Assembly (NCBI RefSeq): GCF_000423365.1
Contig: NZ_AUHV01000003.1
Location: forward strand, 951,796 to 1,015,795
DNA length: 64,000 bases
Source of the DNA: Maritalea myrionectae DSM 19524
Lineage (GTDB): Bacteria; Pseudomonadota; Alphaproteobacteria; Rhizobiales; Devosiaceae
Direction: 5' to 3'
Below, in pieces: positions 1-9,617 of this stretch. A model generated the notes under the pieces. The model did no database searches. It saw nothing but the letters and a program-made list of their open reading frames with translations, and had not been told where the DNA came from. Within the stretch, counting starts at the first letter, position 1; each line of letters starts with the position of its first letter. A program made the translations under genes and the position numbers.

Positions 1-873
1 GATAGCCGCGCCATAAGAGGTGGTCAAAACATTGTCTAAACTGGCGTCATCATAAGTGCGACGCAATTGTCCCACCGAAATTTCACCGCTCAACCGGTCC
101 TTAAAGGCCGCGGAAACACCAAGGCGATTGTCAAAGGTCCACCCGTCACGCTTGGCGGAAAGCACGGCCGAGGCTTGGTCGTAAATTGAACGGCTGACCT
201 CACCATCGTAAAAGACACTCACTATTGGGGTGATCTCGCGGCTTGCCCGTCCGCCAGCAGAAAACGCCCAACTGTTCTGATCTGAGTTGTCGACCAAGCT
301 GTCATCATCCAGCTTGGTTGGTCCCGTTTGCGAACGCGCAATCCCGACCCGACCTTCCAGCCCCGTTTTGTTGAATTGATGGGCCAGCGTTGCCCGCGCG
401 CCAAAATCTTGGCTCAACGGCGCTTCGGCCACATCGTCAGGCAAGTCGTCGTTGTTAAGCCGCGGCAAATCAAGACTGTACGACACAGCAGCATCAAAAC
501 TGGTTTGTCGGCTCAATTGATACTCAACAGCACCATCCAAATTAACGCCACGCACCCCGCCATTCTCTGCTTGATATTTGTCGATGGTCGCCGATGCACT
601 GCCCGATAAGGTCCAGTCTTCATCTGCGCGCGTGGCACTGATCGAAGGGATCGCTTCAAAAAAGTTCTGGCCTTCGCCATCTTTCATCTCATAACCACCG
701 CGCAGGCTCAAACTGGTCGAAAGATCGAAGGGATAAAGCAAGTCCTGGGCTGAAGCCGGCGCCGCCGAATAAAACACAAAAGTGCCCACCATGCAGCAGC
801 CGACAACCAACGCTGAGGGCGTGCCTTTCATGGCACCGTAAAGAGGCAGTTTAATGCTTGGGGACGGCAGCAT
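1..873 (-). CDS. outer-membrane beta-barrel protein (partial, C-terminus beyond window)
   Basis: My translation of the minus strand gives 291 open codons running off the left edge. The N-terminus is a signal peptide: a hydrophobic stretch ending in AAPASAQ, with predicted cleavage after ASA. The mature part has alternating short polar and hydrophobic strands rich in Ser, Thr, Gly, Asp and aromatics (for example LSLRGGYEM, WTLSGSASATI, VEYQLSRQTSFDAAVSYSL), the texture of an outer-membrane barrel of the BBP2/OMP_b-brl type. Two in-frame ATGs are possible, at 873 and 831; neither has a strong ribosome site, and both leave a plausible signal peptide. The gene is divergent from motA. Function is unknown, and the barrel call rests on pattern rather than a recognised motif. 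Confidence 0.7.
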   Translation of the reverse strand, partial: MLPSPSIKLPLYGAMKGTPSALVVGCCMVGTFVFYSAAPASAQDLLYPFDLSTSLSLRGGYEMKDGEGQNFFEAIPSISATRADEDWTLSGSASATIDKYQAENGGVRGVNLDGAVEYQLSRQTSFDAAVSYSLDLPRLNNDDLPDDVAEAPLSQDFGARATLAHQFNKTGLEGRVGIARSQTGPTKLDDDSLVDNSDQNSWAFSAGGRASREITPIVSVFYDGEVSRSIYDQASAVLSAKRDGWTFDNRLGVSAAFKDRLSGEISVGQLRRTYDDASLDNVLTTSYGAAI

Positions 874-1015
874 GTGGCAGATCAACTTCACTCAAGGTTC
901 GGAAAAATAACTGCATCAATCATGACGTTTTATGGTTAATGAAGCGTTGAAGAGAACCAACTATTCACCCCAAAAATTGACCGCAAGTACTTCACTTTTA
1001 AGCACAATTTTCATC

Positions 1016-1030
1016 ACGTAAATTTTACGT
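1016..1030. promoter_or_regulatory. 15-bp inverted repeat upstream of motA
   Basis: ACGTAAA-T-TTTACGT is a perfect inverted repeat in the 257-bp gap between the divergent barrel-protein gene and motA, about 100 bp before the motA start. Its position suits an operator, but no cognate regulator is identifiable. The rest of the gap is AT-rich and holds no gene. Confidence 0.3.
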
Positions 1031-1130
1031 CCATATATCTCGTCATTAACAGCTGATTAGCCTTAACGGGTTAGACTGGCACCAGATTGACCTAGCGCCC
1101 GTTCGGGGTTGCAGTAAGGAGTAGGGTCGC

Positions 1131-1898
1131 ATGGATTTAGCCACAATACTTGGCATGATTGCCGGTGCCGCGTTTATTGGACTGGCCATTTTTATGGGGG
1201 GCTCGTTTGGACAATTTGTCGATCCACCCTCCATTTTGATCGTTTTGGGCGGTGGTCTCGCCGCAACTCTTATTCGCTTTCCGATTGCGGGTGTCATCAG
1301 TGCATTTGCAACCGGGGGCAAAGTCGCCTTCACCCACAAGAAAGTCGATCCGCGTGAACTGATCGAGAAAATTGCCGAAATGGGCGATATTGTTCGGCGG
1401 TCTGGCCCACTGGGGCTGGAAAATGTTGAGGTGGATGAGCCCAATTTGCGCAAAGGCGCACAATATATTGCCGATGGCTACGACGCTGTTTTCATCCGCG
1501 AGGCGATGGAGCTTGAGCGCGATCATTACATTAGTCGCCTGTCAGAAGGCCAACGCGTTTTTAAAAGCCTGGGCGATGCGGCCCCCGCCTTTGGCATGAT
1601 CGGCACGTTGGTCGGTCTTGTTCAAATGTTGGCAAACATGGAAGACCCATCAGCCATAGGCCCAGCCATGGCGGTCGCGTTGTTGACCACAATGTATGGC
1701 GCAGTGTTGGCCAACTTGGTGTGCTTGCCCGTCTCCGACAAACTCCTGTCCAAATTGGAAATGGAAGAGATCAACCAAACCTTGATCATCGATGGCATCA
1801 TGTCGATTCGCGATGGCAAAAGCCCCGCCCTAATCACACAAATGTTGACCGCCTATCTGCCTGAAACGCAGCGCGATCATCTTGAAGATGCCGCCTAA
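1131..1898 (+). CDS. motA: flagellar motor stator protein MotA/PomA-type
   Basis: 255 aa, usual length for MotA/PomA. It is the ion-channel subunit that, with MotB, forms the inner-membrane stator driving flagellar rotation. Four hydrophobic segments are visible at about residues 5-25, 33-52, 148-168 and 178-200. The long cytoplasmic loop between the second and third carries charged residues, as expected for contact with FliG. Pro152 at the start of the third segment matches the conserved channel proline. The ATG follows a purine-rich AAGGAGTAGGG site. motB begins 29 bp downstream, so the two form an operon. No other flagellar gene is in the window. Proton versus sodium use cannot be decided from this sequence. 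Confidence 0.93.
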   Translation: MDLATILGMIAGAAFIGLAIFMGGSFGQFVDPPSILIVLGGGLAATLIRFPIAGVISAFATGGKVAFTHKKVDPRELIEKIAEMGDIVRRSGPLGLENVEVDEPNLRKGAQYIADGYDAVFIREAMELERDHYISRLSEGQRVFKSLGDAAPAFGMIGTLVGLVQMLANMEDPSAIGPAMAVALLTTMYGAVLANLVCLPVSDKLLSKLEMEEINQTLIIDGIMSIRDGKSPALITQMLTAYLPETQRDHLEDAA

Positions 1899-1927
1899 GG
1901 CGCAATATCGAGTATTAGGACAATAGA

Positions 1928-2785
1928 ATGGCCAGAAGCAAAAAAGCAGCAGCCGGAGGCGAAGTACCAGAGTGGTTGGTCACATTTGCGGACCTTATGT
2001 CTATTCTGGTGTGTTTCTTTGTTTTGATTATTTCATTCTCCATTCAGGATGAATTGAAATTGCAGGTTGTTGCTGGCTCACTGAAAGACGCATTCGGCGT
2101 GATCAAAGTTGAGCAACGCGCTGGCATCATTGAGCGCGATGGCAATCCACAACGCGACTATGTGAAAACGCTGACCTTGGACGACGAAGTCACACAGACT
2201 GAGTTCCAAAACGAAAAGCATGACGATCGCTCAAAGCAGGGCCCAGAAGCCAACACCCATGATATTGAACGTTCTGAAGTGGAAAAACCACGGCAGTTCG
2301 CGTTGGCCACAACCACCCTGCGCCAGGCGTGGCAGGAATTGCCTGAGATCACCTTTGTTGCAGACAATTTGTTGATTGAAGAAACCGAAGAAGGTTTGCA
2401 CATCCAAATTGTGGACCAAGAAGGCCGCGCCATGTTCCCTGAAGGCTCAAAATATCCATACGAGGTCACCCGTAAAGCCATCGAAGTGATGACACCAATT
2501 CTGAAAAGCCTACCCAACCAAATCAAGGTCACGGGCCATGTGGCATCAGGCGGTGTTTATCAAACCCAAACCTATGGCAAATGGGATTTGTCGACCGATC
2601 GCGCCAATATTGTGCGGCGGGTGATGGAAGAGTTTGGCATGCCGTCCGAACGGTTCCACGCTGTTGTCGGCAAAGGTGAAAGCAAACCGCTCTTTCCGAA
2701 CGATCCCTATCTTTCTGCCAATCAGCGAATCTCGATCCTGCTGATGAAGGAAGAGCCGCCGGTACCGATCGAGCTACGCCCCTAA
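1928..2785 (+). CDS. motB: flagellar motor stator protein MotB (OmpA-like)
   Basis: 285 aa. A short basic cytoplasmic N-terminus precedes one transmembrane helix (about residues 17-38) containing TFADLMSILV; Asp22 corresponds to the essential ion-binding aspartate of MotB/PomB. A long linker leads to an OmpA-type peptidoglycan-binding domain (about 160-275) with the expected LSTDRANIVRR and NQRISIL motifs, including Arg225 and Arg267. It anchors MotA to the cell wall. It is cotranscribed with motA. Its last 12 bases overlap the 3' end of the convergent LysR gene. Confidence 0.94.
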   Translation: MARSKKAAAGGEVPEWLVTFADLMSILVCFFVLIISFSIQDELKLQVVAGSLKDAFGVIKVEQRAGIIERDGNPQRDYVKTLTLDDEVTQTEFQNEKHDDRSKQGPEANTHDIERSEVEKPRQFALATTTLRQAWQELPEITFVADNLLIEETEEGLHIQIVDQEGRAMFPEGSKYPYEVTRKAIEVMTPILKSLPNQIKVTGHVASGGVYQTQTYGKWDLSTDRANIVRRVMEEFGMPSERFHAVVGKGESKPLFPNDPYLSANQRISILLMKEEPPVPIELRP

Positions 2786-3712
2786 ATCATTGAGATAAGC
2801 GACGACTGCCGCCCGGTGCGTATCGGTTGCTTCTTCCAAAAACCGCAAAAACGCGTCCGTTTTCGCCGACTCGCTGCGCCGCTGATGATAAAGGGCCACG
2901 CGCCGTCCTCGATTTTCTTTGAGCTCCGGCAAAATGTGCACCAGCGCGCCGCTGCGCAAATGCGTGATCGCGTAATCAGCTGGCAGGTTGGCAATGCCCA
3001 CACCCTGCAGCGCGCATTCATTCAGGGTCTTATAGCTATTGGTGCGAAAAACAGCCTGGCTTTCCACCTGCACGGTTTTATTTCCCAACATCATTTGCCA
3101 CTTGTCCAATTTGCGCGGCCAGTCAAAATAGATCAGCCGATGTCGCGCCAAATCCTCAAACTGTCGCGGGGTGCCCGCTGCAGCCAAATAGTCCGGCGAC
3201 GCCACCAAAAAATTTACATGCGGCACCAATTCTTGCGCCATAAATGGAGAATCCTGGCCGGGCGAAAGGGTGCGCACCGCTACATCAATATTGTGGCTGA
3301 CCAAATCCAAATAGCGTCGATCCGTGTCGAAATCGATCATTAAGTCCGGATATTTCTTGCAAAAGGCGGGCAACTGCGCGCTTAAAAACCGCTCACTAAA
3401 GGCAACAGGCATAGTGACGTGCAACGTGCCCCGCACTTCGTCGCCAGTGCGCAAGCGGTCTTCGGTAACATCAATTTCCTGCAGAACGCGGCGCACCATG
3501 CGCAAATAATTTTGCCCCTCATCCGTCAGCACCATATGCCGCGTTGTCCGCCGAAACAAAACAGCCCCCAGCCGCGCTTCCAACTGGCCGATGGTTTTGC
3601 TCACCGAGGAGGCCGGCAAATTCATCACAATGGCTGCTTTGGCGAAGTTGCCTTCCTGCGCCACCGCGGAAAACACCCGCATTTGATGCAATTGATCTGT
3701 TCTTCTCGTCAT
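2774..3712 (-). CDS. LysR-family transcriptional regulator
   Basis: 312 aa from the chosen start MTRRTDQLHQM, which aligns with the usual beginning of the LysR helix-turn-helix; the open frame continues 34 codons upstream without family-like sequence. The N-terminal winged helix contains NFAKAAIVMNLPASSVSKTI. The remainder is a two-lobed effector domain (about 90-300). LysR proteins usually control a divergent neighbour, here the MFS transporter starting 114 bp away, so regulation of efflux or uptake is likely. The effector is unknown. The 3' end overlaps motB convergently by 12 bp. Confidence 0.9.
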   Translation of the reverse strand: MTRRTDQLHQMRVFSAVAQEGNFAKAAIVMNLPASSVSKTIGQLEARLGAVLFRRTTRHMVLTDEGQNYLRMVRRVLQEIDVTEDRLRTGDEVRGTLHVTMPVAFSERFLSAQLPAFCKKYPDLMIDFDTDRRYLDLVSHNIDVAVRTLSPGQDSPFMAQELVPHVNFLVASPDYLAAAGTPRQFEDLARHRLIYFDWPRKLDKWQMMLGNKTVQVESQAVFRTNSYKTLNECALQGVGIANLPADYAITHLRSGALVHILPELKENRGRRVALYHQRRSESAKTDAFLRFLEEATDTHRAAVVAYLNDLGA

Positions 3713-3825
3713 CGCAATCCGCCGCCAACCAACTTCATTCATTCCATAACAGAACGAATATAGTGCAATGTGGCGCAATTGTCTGGCATTTAAATCATGA
3801 ATAGACCGCGACAAAGGAGATTTTT

Positions 3826-5103
3826 ATGTCACCCGCGTCGCAAATATCAAAAAGTCCGCCCACCTCAGCACTGTCAAATACCAGCCCTCAATTTGCCACG
3901 CCCCAAATGGTGTTGCTTGTGGTTGGCACACTGATCACGTCACTGGCCCAAGGCTTCATGCTGGTGGGCGTGCCTTGGCTCATTGTGCAGATGCCCGGCG
4001 GCACACCTTTGCTGGGCGCCGCCTCTTTTCTCATCAATATTTTGATTTTCTTTTCCGGCCCGCTGCTCGGCGCATGGATGGATCGGCACAACCGCAAAAC
4101 AAGTTTCGTCGGCATTCGGGTCGTTGCCGCGCTTGGGTTGGTCATATCCGCAGCCCTCAGCCACCATGAGTTGACCCTGCCCTGGGCCTTCATATGCACG
4201 CTGACGCTCGTCAATTTTGTGGTGACATTTGATCAAAGCGCCCGAGTGGCCTATGCCCAAAGCTTGCTTGATCGCAGCAAATTCCGCACCATCAACACAA
4301 TTTTTGAACTCCAAAACCAAGCAGGCAATCTGGTGGTGGGGGCCAGCATGGCCATGATCATCACCCACCTTTCGCCACAGATCATCATGTGGGGCCTGAT
4401 GAGCTTGTTTTTCACCTCAGGCATCTTGCTGGCGCTGCTCCCCGGTTCACCACCAGTTGATCGGGACACACACCAACCGCTGCTCACCGCCCTGCGGGAC
4501 GCCGCGCAATATCTTAAAACCCGTCCGCGTTTGGCTGTGTTGAGTGTGGTTAGCTTTGCTCCCTATATATGCGTGCAAACCGGAAACTTTCTCGTTCCCG
4601 TTCTTTTGGCACACACCTTGAACGGCACAGTGGAGGATTTTGCCCTGTTTGAAATCAGCTTTGCCCTTGGGGCGATCGGCGTTGCCCTTTCCGCCCGGGT
4701 CACAGCACGTTTCAGCCCCTTCGCTTTGATGTTGACGTCAATGAGTGCATTTACGCTGTGGTATCTCAGCCAAATTATCTGGCCGAGCATGTTGACTATT
4801 ATTTGGTTTGCCTTTGTGGCGGGGTGGGGCAATTCCACCGTGCGCATCGCCCGCAACTCATGGCTGATGGATGAAGTCCCCGTCCAATATATGGCGCGCG
4901 TTCTCGCATTTCTCCAAACCACAATGATCGCCATGAAGATTGTGGCGCTCGGGCTGGCCACATGGTTTGCCACCAGCCTCAGCCCCTGGCATGCCCTCGC
5001 CATCATCGGCGTGGGCCAAGTCGTGGCACTTGGGGTGATGGTGATTGTCGCCTATCTCAAATATCAGCGTCGTCACACCGCTGCAAAGGCGACAATGATT
5101 TAG
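3826..5103 (+). CDS. MFS transporter
   Basis: 425 aa with about 12 hydrophobic helices and a short polar Ser/Thr/Pro-rich N-terminus. The cytoplasmic loop between helices 2 and 3 has the MFS-like motif GAWMDRHNRKTS. The overall pattern resembles the MFS_3/enterobactin-exporter-like branch, often drug or siderophore exporters; the substrate cannot be inferred. A strong AAGGAG site lies 6 bases before the ATG. It is divergent from the LysR regulator, its probable controller. Its TAG stop abuts the TAG stop of the convergent nfeD-like gene, with no spacer. Confidence 0.88.
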   Translation: MSPASQISKSPPTSALSNTSPQFATPQMVLLVVGTLITSLAQGFMLVGVPWLIVQMPGGTPLLGAASFLINILIFFSGPLLGAWMDRHNRKTSFVGIRVVAALGLVISAALSHHELTLPWAFICTLTLVNFVVTFDQSARVAYAQSLLDRSKFRTINTIFELQNQAGNLVVGASMAMIITHLSPQIIMWGLMSLFFTSGILLALLPGSPPVDRDTHQPLLTALRDAAQYLKTRPRLAVLSVVSFAPYICVQTGNFLVPVLLAHTLNGTVEDFALFEISFALGAIGVALSARVTARFSPFALMLTSMSAFTLWYLSQIIWPSMLTIIWFAFVAGWGNSTVRIARNSWLMDEVPVQYMARVLAFLQTTMIAMKIVALGLATWFATSLSPWHALAIIGVGQVVALGVMVIVAYLKYQRRHTAAKATMI

Positions 5104-5556
5104 CTATTCCAACGGCTCAACGTTCAACACCGCACCGCTGGTGGCGATCACTTTAACGCGGGTTTGGGCTGGCATGTCCGGCCCTTCCACGCGCCACCAG
5201 CTTTCGCCAACCTTCATGCGGCCTTTGCCGTTCACAATTGGCTCATCAAGCGTATAAGTGTCACCGATAAATTTGGCGCCGCGCTTGTTGAGAAAAGGGT
5301 GATCTGATTTGCCACCACCGCCTTTGAAATAGAGCGTCCAAAGCGCTACCCCGGCGACGGAGAGCACACCAAACAACAACCATTGAAACTGCCAGTTTAA
5401 AAAGCCGGTAAAGGCTTGAATGCCCACCGCAATCGCGGCGAGACCAAACCAAACAATCACGCCGCCAGGCGCCATCAGCTCGACGCCCAACAGCAAAAAG
5501 CCACCAATAATCCAGGCCCAAGGGCCCAGATCAGTGAACCAATTGATCAATTCCAT
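5104..5556 (-). CDS. NfeD family membrane protein
   Basis: 150 aa. Hydrophobic helices cover about residues 14-75 (AWIIGGFLLLGVELMAPG and following). A C-terminal OB-fold domain (about 85-150) has GEPIVNGKGRMKVGESWW-like sequence and the ending VLNVEPLE, typical of short NfeD1b proteins. NfeD proteins partner with stomatin/SPFH proteins in membrane-quality or microdomain functions. Here the stomatin gene lies directly upstream with no intergenic gap, and its end supplies the AGGAGG ribosome site for nfeD, indicating translational coupling. Confidence 0.9.
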   Translation of the reverse strand: MELINWFTDLGPWAWIIGGFLLLGVELMAPGGVIVWFGLAAIAVGIQAFTGFLNWQFQWLLFGVLSVAGVALWTLYFKGGGGKSDHPFLNKRGAKFIGDTYTLDEPIVNGKGRMKVGESWWRVEGPDMPAQTRVKVIATSGAVLNVEPLE

Positions 5557-6528
5557 CTAGCCCTCCTTCTTGCCGCTATCCGGCACACGGCCTGATGTGC
5601 GGCGCTGGGACGAACCTTCGCCAAATGCTTCTTTCGCAATTTCTGCAACACCACCAATCGCGCCGATCAGATTTGCTGCTTCAAGCGGCATCATCAACAC
5701 TTTCTGGTTTGGTGATTTGGCAATGCCTTCCAAGGCTTTGATATAGTTGTTGGCCACAAAATAGTTTACCGCTTGCACATCGCCAGCCGCGATAGCTTCC
5801 GACACCATCTGCGTGGCCTTGGCTTCCGCCTCGGCTGCCCGTTCCCGCGCTTCCGCATCACGGAACGCGGCTTCCTTGCGGCCTTCAGCTTCAAGCACTT
5901 GCGATTGTTTTTCGCCCTCGGCTTCCAAAATCGCGCTTTGACGGCGGCCTTCACTTTCCAAAATGGTGGCGCGTTTTTCCCGCTCGGCCTTCATTTGTCG
6001 GCCCATGCTTTCCACCAGATCAGCCGGAGGATCTATATCCTTTATCTCAATCCGGGTGGTTTTCACCCCCCATGGCGACACCGCCTGATCCACCACATGC
6101 AGCAACCGCGCATTGATTTCATCACGGTTGGACAGCAACTCGTCCAAATCCATCGAACCCATTACGGTCCGGATATTGGTCATGGTGAGGTTGAGGATCG
6201 CCACTTCGAGTTGGTTGACCTCATAACTGGCCGCTGCCGCATCCATCACTTGGAAAAAGTTCACGCCATTGACCTTCACCGTCGCGTTGTCGCGGGTGAT
6301 CACCTCTTGCGAGGGCACGTCAAGCACGCGTTCCATCATGTTCATTTTGCGGCCGATGGCATCAACAAAGGGCACAATGATATTGAGGCCCGGCGTCAAT
6401 GTGCGGGTATAGCGCCCAAAGCGCTCCACCGTATAATTATATCCCTGCGGCACCGTTTTCACCCCAGCGACCAGCACCAGAATGATCAGCACGACCGCCG
6501 CAATAATGGCTATTGAAAACCCGTCCAT
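5557..6528 (-). CDS. SPFH/stomatin family protein (QmcA-like)
   Basis: 323 aa from ATG 6528, preceded by AGGGAAAGCG; the 5-codon extension to a GTG at 6543 is unlikely. One N-terminal membrane helix (about 4-24) is followed by the SPFH/band-7 domain (about 30-190) with VPQGYNYTVERFGRY, TPGLNIIVPFVD and a conserved RTVMGSMDLDELLSNRDEIN segment. A long Glu/Ala/Arg-rich coiled coil (about 190-260) contains repeats of the form LEAEG-. The C-terminus is charged. Such proteins oligomerise at the inner membrane and pair with NfeD, encoded immediately downstream. A direct function beyond membrane organisation is not shown by the sequence. Confidence 0.92.
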   Translation of the reverse strand: MDGFSIAIIAAVVLIILVLVAGVKTVPQGYNYTVERFGRYTRTLTPGLNIIVPFVDAIGRKMNMMERVLDVPSQEVITRDNATVKVNGVNFFQVMDAAAASYEVNQLEVAILNLTMTNIRTVMGSMDLDELLSNRDEINARLLHVVDQAVSPWGVKTTRIEIKDIDPPADLVESMGRQMKAEREKRATILESEGRRQSAILEAEGEKQSQVLEAEGRKEAAFRDAEARERAAEAEAKATQMVSEAIAAGDVQAVNYFVANNYIKALEGIAKSPNQKVLMMPLEAANLIGAIGGVAEIAKEAFGEGSSQRRTSGRVPDSGKKEG

Positions 6529-6626
6529 AACGCTTTCCCTCACGCAATTTCTTTAATTGATTGCGATCATTATGAAACGTTTGGCAGGGGAAAGAAAGCA
6601 GTTTATGCGCAGCGCATTGAGGGCGG

Positions 6627-7652
6627 TTAAACCCAGCCCTGCAACTCGCGGCGCACCACACTTTCAATCACATCGATACCGGGCTCTGTGGCATTGAGGC
6701 ATGGAATATAGGCGTATTTTTCGCCCCCCGCTTCCATAAACTCTTCTTCGCCTTCCATAGCGATTTCTTCCAATGTTTCCAAGCAATCAACCGAGAAACC
6801 AGGCGTCAATATCGCCACTTTTTTCACGCCCAGACTCGGCAATTCTTCCAACGTTTTATCCGTATAGGGCTGCAACCATTCCTCCGGCCCAAAGCGCGAT
6901 TGGAAGGTCACCATCATCTTATCTTCGGCCCATCCCAATTTTTCGCGCACCAAGCGCGTGGTCTTAAAGCATTGGCAATGATAAGGGTCGCCCTTCATCA
7001 AATAGCTTTTGGGCACACCATGATAGGAGGTGATCACCAAATCAGGCTTGAAGTCGAGATTTTCGAGGCCCTCAGTAATCGAATTTGCGATCGCGTCAAT
7101 ATAGGCAGGGTCTTCAAAATAGGCAGGCGCCGTGCGCACGGCTGGTTGCCAACGCATCTGTTTTAGATGATCAAAGGCTTTATCATTGGCCGTCGCAGTG
7201 GTGCTGGCGGCATATTGCGGATAAAGCGGCACCAGCAAAATCTTGTCGCACCCTTGCGCTTTCAACCGATCAATCGCTTCAGGCGTTGAAGGATTGCCAT
7301 AGCGCATGCCAAAGTCCACCACCACATCATCATGGCCCTCAAGCCGCTTGCTCAGCTTTTCAACCTGCTCTTTCGCGATGACGCGCAGCGGGCTGTCATC
7401 ATTTTTCATGTCCCAGATTTTATCATAGGCCGCGCCGGATTTTTTCGGGCGTGTGGTCAAAACGATAAGATTGAGGATCGGCCACCAGAAGGCCCGCGGA
7501 ATTTCAATCACCCGACGATCGGACAGGAATTCCTTCAAATAACGGCGCATGGACCAATAATCTGTGGCATCAGGCGTCCCCAGATTGAGCAGCAAAACGC
7601 CAATCTTTTTCGGTTTAACTTCTGGATGATCCGGTGGAAGATGCGAAACCAT
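6627..7652 (-). CDS. hemH: ferrochelatase
   Basis: 341 aa from ATG 7652, which has AAGGGG just upstream; a 14-codon upstream extension is not family-like. It inserts Fe2+ into protoporphyrin IX, the last step of haem synthesis. Recognisable segments are VLLLNLGTPD at the N-terminus, FLSDRRVIEIP, VDFGMRYGNP, the active-site histidine in TSYHGVP, YHCQCF, and the C-terminal TPGFSVDCLETLEEI with the conserved glutamates. It is a single gene here with no other haem genes nearby. It is on the same strand as the stomatin gene, about 98 bp apart. Confidence 0.96.
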   Translation of the reverse strand: MVSHLPPDHPEVKPKKIGVLLLNLGTPDATDYWSMRRYLKEFLSDRRVIEIPRAFWWPILNLIVLTTRPKKSGAAYDKIWDMKNDDSPLRVIAKEQVEKLSKRLEGHDDVVVDFGMRYGNPSTPEAIDRLKAQGCDKILLVPLYPQYAASTTATANDKAFDHLKQMRWQPAVRTAPAYFEDPAYIDAIANSITEGLENLDFKPDLVITSYHGVPKSYLMKGDPYHCQCFKTTRLVREKLGWAEDKMMVTFQSRFGPEEWLQPYTDKTLEELPSLGVKKVAILTPGFSVDCLETLEEIAMEGEEEFMEAGGEKYAYIPCLNATEPGIDVIESVVRRELQGWV

Positions 7653-7782
7653 AATGCCCCTTGCGTGCTGATGAATGGGATCGCAGAGCGTCACGGCGCA
7701 TCAAAATGCGCGTCTGTCTGCCTGATCAATCCCCTACGTTCAATAAGCACATAACGCGATTTGGGTGCAACTGGTTCACAAA

Positions 7783-7809
7783 AAAAGGGCGGCCAATTGC
7801 CGCCCTTTC
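7783..7809. terminator. bidirectional intrinsic terminator
   Basis: GGGCGGC-CAATT-GCCGCCC stem flanked by A-runs on the left and T-rich sequence on the right. On the minus strand it ends the 5'-nucleotidase transcript with a run of T. It lies 18 bp after that gene's stop codon. Confidence 0.8.
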
Positions 7810-7826
7810 TCATAATTTATGCTCGT

Positions 7827-9419
7827 TTACTCAACTTTGGAGATGCGATCATCCGTTGTTGGCTCATAATCGCCACCCAATTTGGCGATGTAGTCAGCCA
7901 CAACAACTTCAAGTCCTGGGCCATAGTCATAAGCGTTCATGCCATTCGTTTCAAAAACGCTATAACCGTCACCACCTGCACGCATATAATTGTTTGTGGC
8001 AACACCATATGTGGCTTCAGGATCAAGTGCTGCATAAGACCCATCGTCCTGCATCACTTCAACTGAAACAACGCGAGAACCAGGCTCAGCCTCTGGATCC
8101 CATGTGTATTTCATGCCGGCCACTTGTGGGAAACGACCTGCAACATCTTCAACTTGGCTCAACCCGTTTTCCAGCGCCGCAATCACGTCAGCACCTTTCA
8201 ACTCAAAGGTCGCCAATGTGTTTTGGAATGGCAGCACTGTCAGCACTTCACCCATGGTGATCTCGCCTTCATCAATAGACGCGCGCAAACCGCCGCCATT
8301 TTGAATCACGATTTGAACACCCTGATCTTTTGTGCGGTCCAACATGGCTTCTGCCACCAGCACACCCATTGAACACACTTCAGCACGACAAACATTGCGG
8401 TCGCCATTGATTAGGCCAAGGCTATTGCCCACAACTTGTGCTTTGATTTCTTCAAGTGGTGCGGCCTTTTCCTCAATCAGTGCGGCCATTTCCTTGTCTT
8501 CCGGCACGCGAGCGTCCAGCAACCAAGGCGCACCTTCGGCTTCAATAACGTCGCCATTGTCGTCCCAAGTCACGCTCAACTCACCCAAATATTTGGTATA
8601 GGCATAAGCCTGCACAATCGGGACATTTTTGCCATTTGGCGCTTGCGCCATTGTTGGATATTCATCCAGCAATGTGTGCGAGTGACCGCCAACAATCACG
8701 TCAATGCCATCCACGGCTTCGGCAATCGCGATGTCGCGGTTGATGCCCACGTGAGACAGGAGAACAATCTTGTTCACGCCGTCAGCTTCAAGTTGTGTCA
8801 CCAGCTTTCTGATAATGTCTTCCGCCTGAATAAACGGCACATTATCGCCTGGTGAAGAGGTTTCCGCTGTGTCTTCTGCCAACACGCCGATGATTGCGAC
8901 TTTCTCGCCATCAATCTCTTTCACGATATGGGAGGGGACCTTGCCTTTCAGCAGCGGTTCATCGGCCAAATTGGTATTGGCAAACAAGACAGGAAAATCG
9001 ACGGTATCGACAAATTCTGCCAGTTTTTCTGGCCCATCATCAAATTCGTGGTTGCCCACGGCCATGGCGTCAAAACCGATCATATTCATCAGCTCGGCGG
9101 CCAAGGCGCCTTTAAATGTCGTGTAAAACAATGAACCCTGGAATTGGTCACCGGCATCCAAAGTCAAAACATTGAAGCCAGCACCTTCCAAGGCGGAGCG
9201 ACGGGTTTCAATGGCTGTCGCCACACGTGCCATACCACCAAAACATTCACCAGCGGCATTGTCTTCAGCACCGCAGCTAGAATCAAACCGGTTGATCGGC
9301 TGGATGCGCGAGTGCACGTCGTTAATATGCAAAATCTTGAGCGAAAAGTCCGCCAATGCGGGCGCTGCAAAGCTGGCAAGTGCCATGCCTAGCGTCAGCG
9401 CTAAAGCCTGTTTTTTCAT
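7827..9419 (-). CDS. periplasmic 5'-nucleotidase / metallophosphatase (UshA-like)
   Basis: 530 aa with a clear signal peptide ending in FAAPALA. The N-terminal calcineurin-like metallophosphatase domain (about 25-260) shows the metal-binding signatures KILHINDVHSR, LDAGDQFQGS, AVGNHEFDDG, LLSHVG and VIVGGHSHT. The C-terminal 5-nucleotidase domain (about 330-500) has VIQNGGGLRASIDEGEIT and TNNYMRAGGDGY, the substrate-stacking region. It probably hydrolyses extracellular nucleotides to nucleosides and phosphate in the periplasm. GGAGGG precedes the ATG. It is monocistronic, with its own terminator. Sequence alone cannot separate 5'-nucleotidase from UDP-sugar hydrolase or 2',3'-cyclic phosphodiesterase activity. 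Confidence 0.93.
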   Translation of the reverse strand: MKKQALALTLGMALASFAAPALADFSLKILHINDVHSRIQPINRFDSSCGAEDNAAGECFGGMARVATAIETRRSALEGAGFNVLTLDAGDQFQGSLFYTTFKGALAAELMNMIGFDAMAVGNHEFDDGPEKLAEFVDTVDFPVLFANTNLADEPLLKGKVPSHIVKEIDGEKVAIIGVLAEDTAETSSPGDNVPFIQAEDIIRKLVTQLEADGVNKIVLLSHVGINRDIAIAEAVDGIDVIVGGHSHTLLDEYPTMAQAPNGKNVPIVQAYAYTKYLGELSVTWDDNGDVIEAEGAPWLLDARVPEDKEMAALIEEKAAPLEEIKAQVVGNSLGLINGDRNVCRAEVCSMGVLVAEAMLDRTKDQGVQIVIQNGGGLRASIDEGEITMGEVLTVLPFQNTLATFELKGADVIAALENGLSQVEDVAGRFPQVAGMKYTWDPEAEPGSRVVSVEVMQDDGSYAALDPEATYGVATNNYMRAGGDGYSVFETNGMNAYDYGPGLEVVVADYIAKLGGDYEPTTDDRISKVE

Positions 9420-9617
9420 TTTATAAAACCCTCCAAAGTTTATGATGCCCCCGGTTATAAGCCAGTCTTTGTTTCAGCTTTTTGACATTAGCCGCACTGG
9501 TCTTCGACGAGGTCCTCCCATGAGGCGCGAAATATGTCGCGCTCCCATGATGGGAAAAAGTTTAGGACAGTTTTATGACAGCCGCAACCGAATTTGACCG
9601 GTTGGAAAAATACACCG

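Noticed and set aside
5773..6516. 247-codon plus-strand open frame opposite the stomatin gene
   Set aside because: His/Arg-rich shadow with no ribosome site or domain; the SPFH gene on the other strand is unambiguous.
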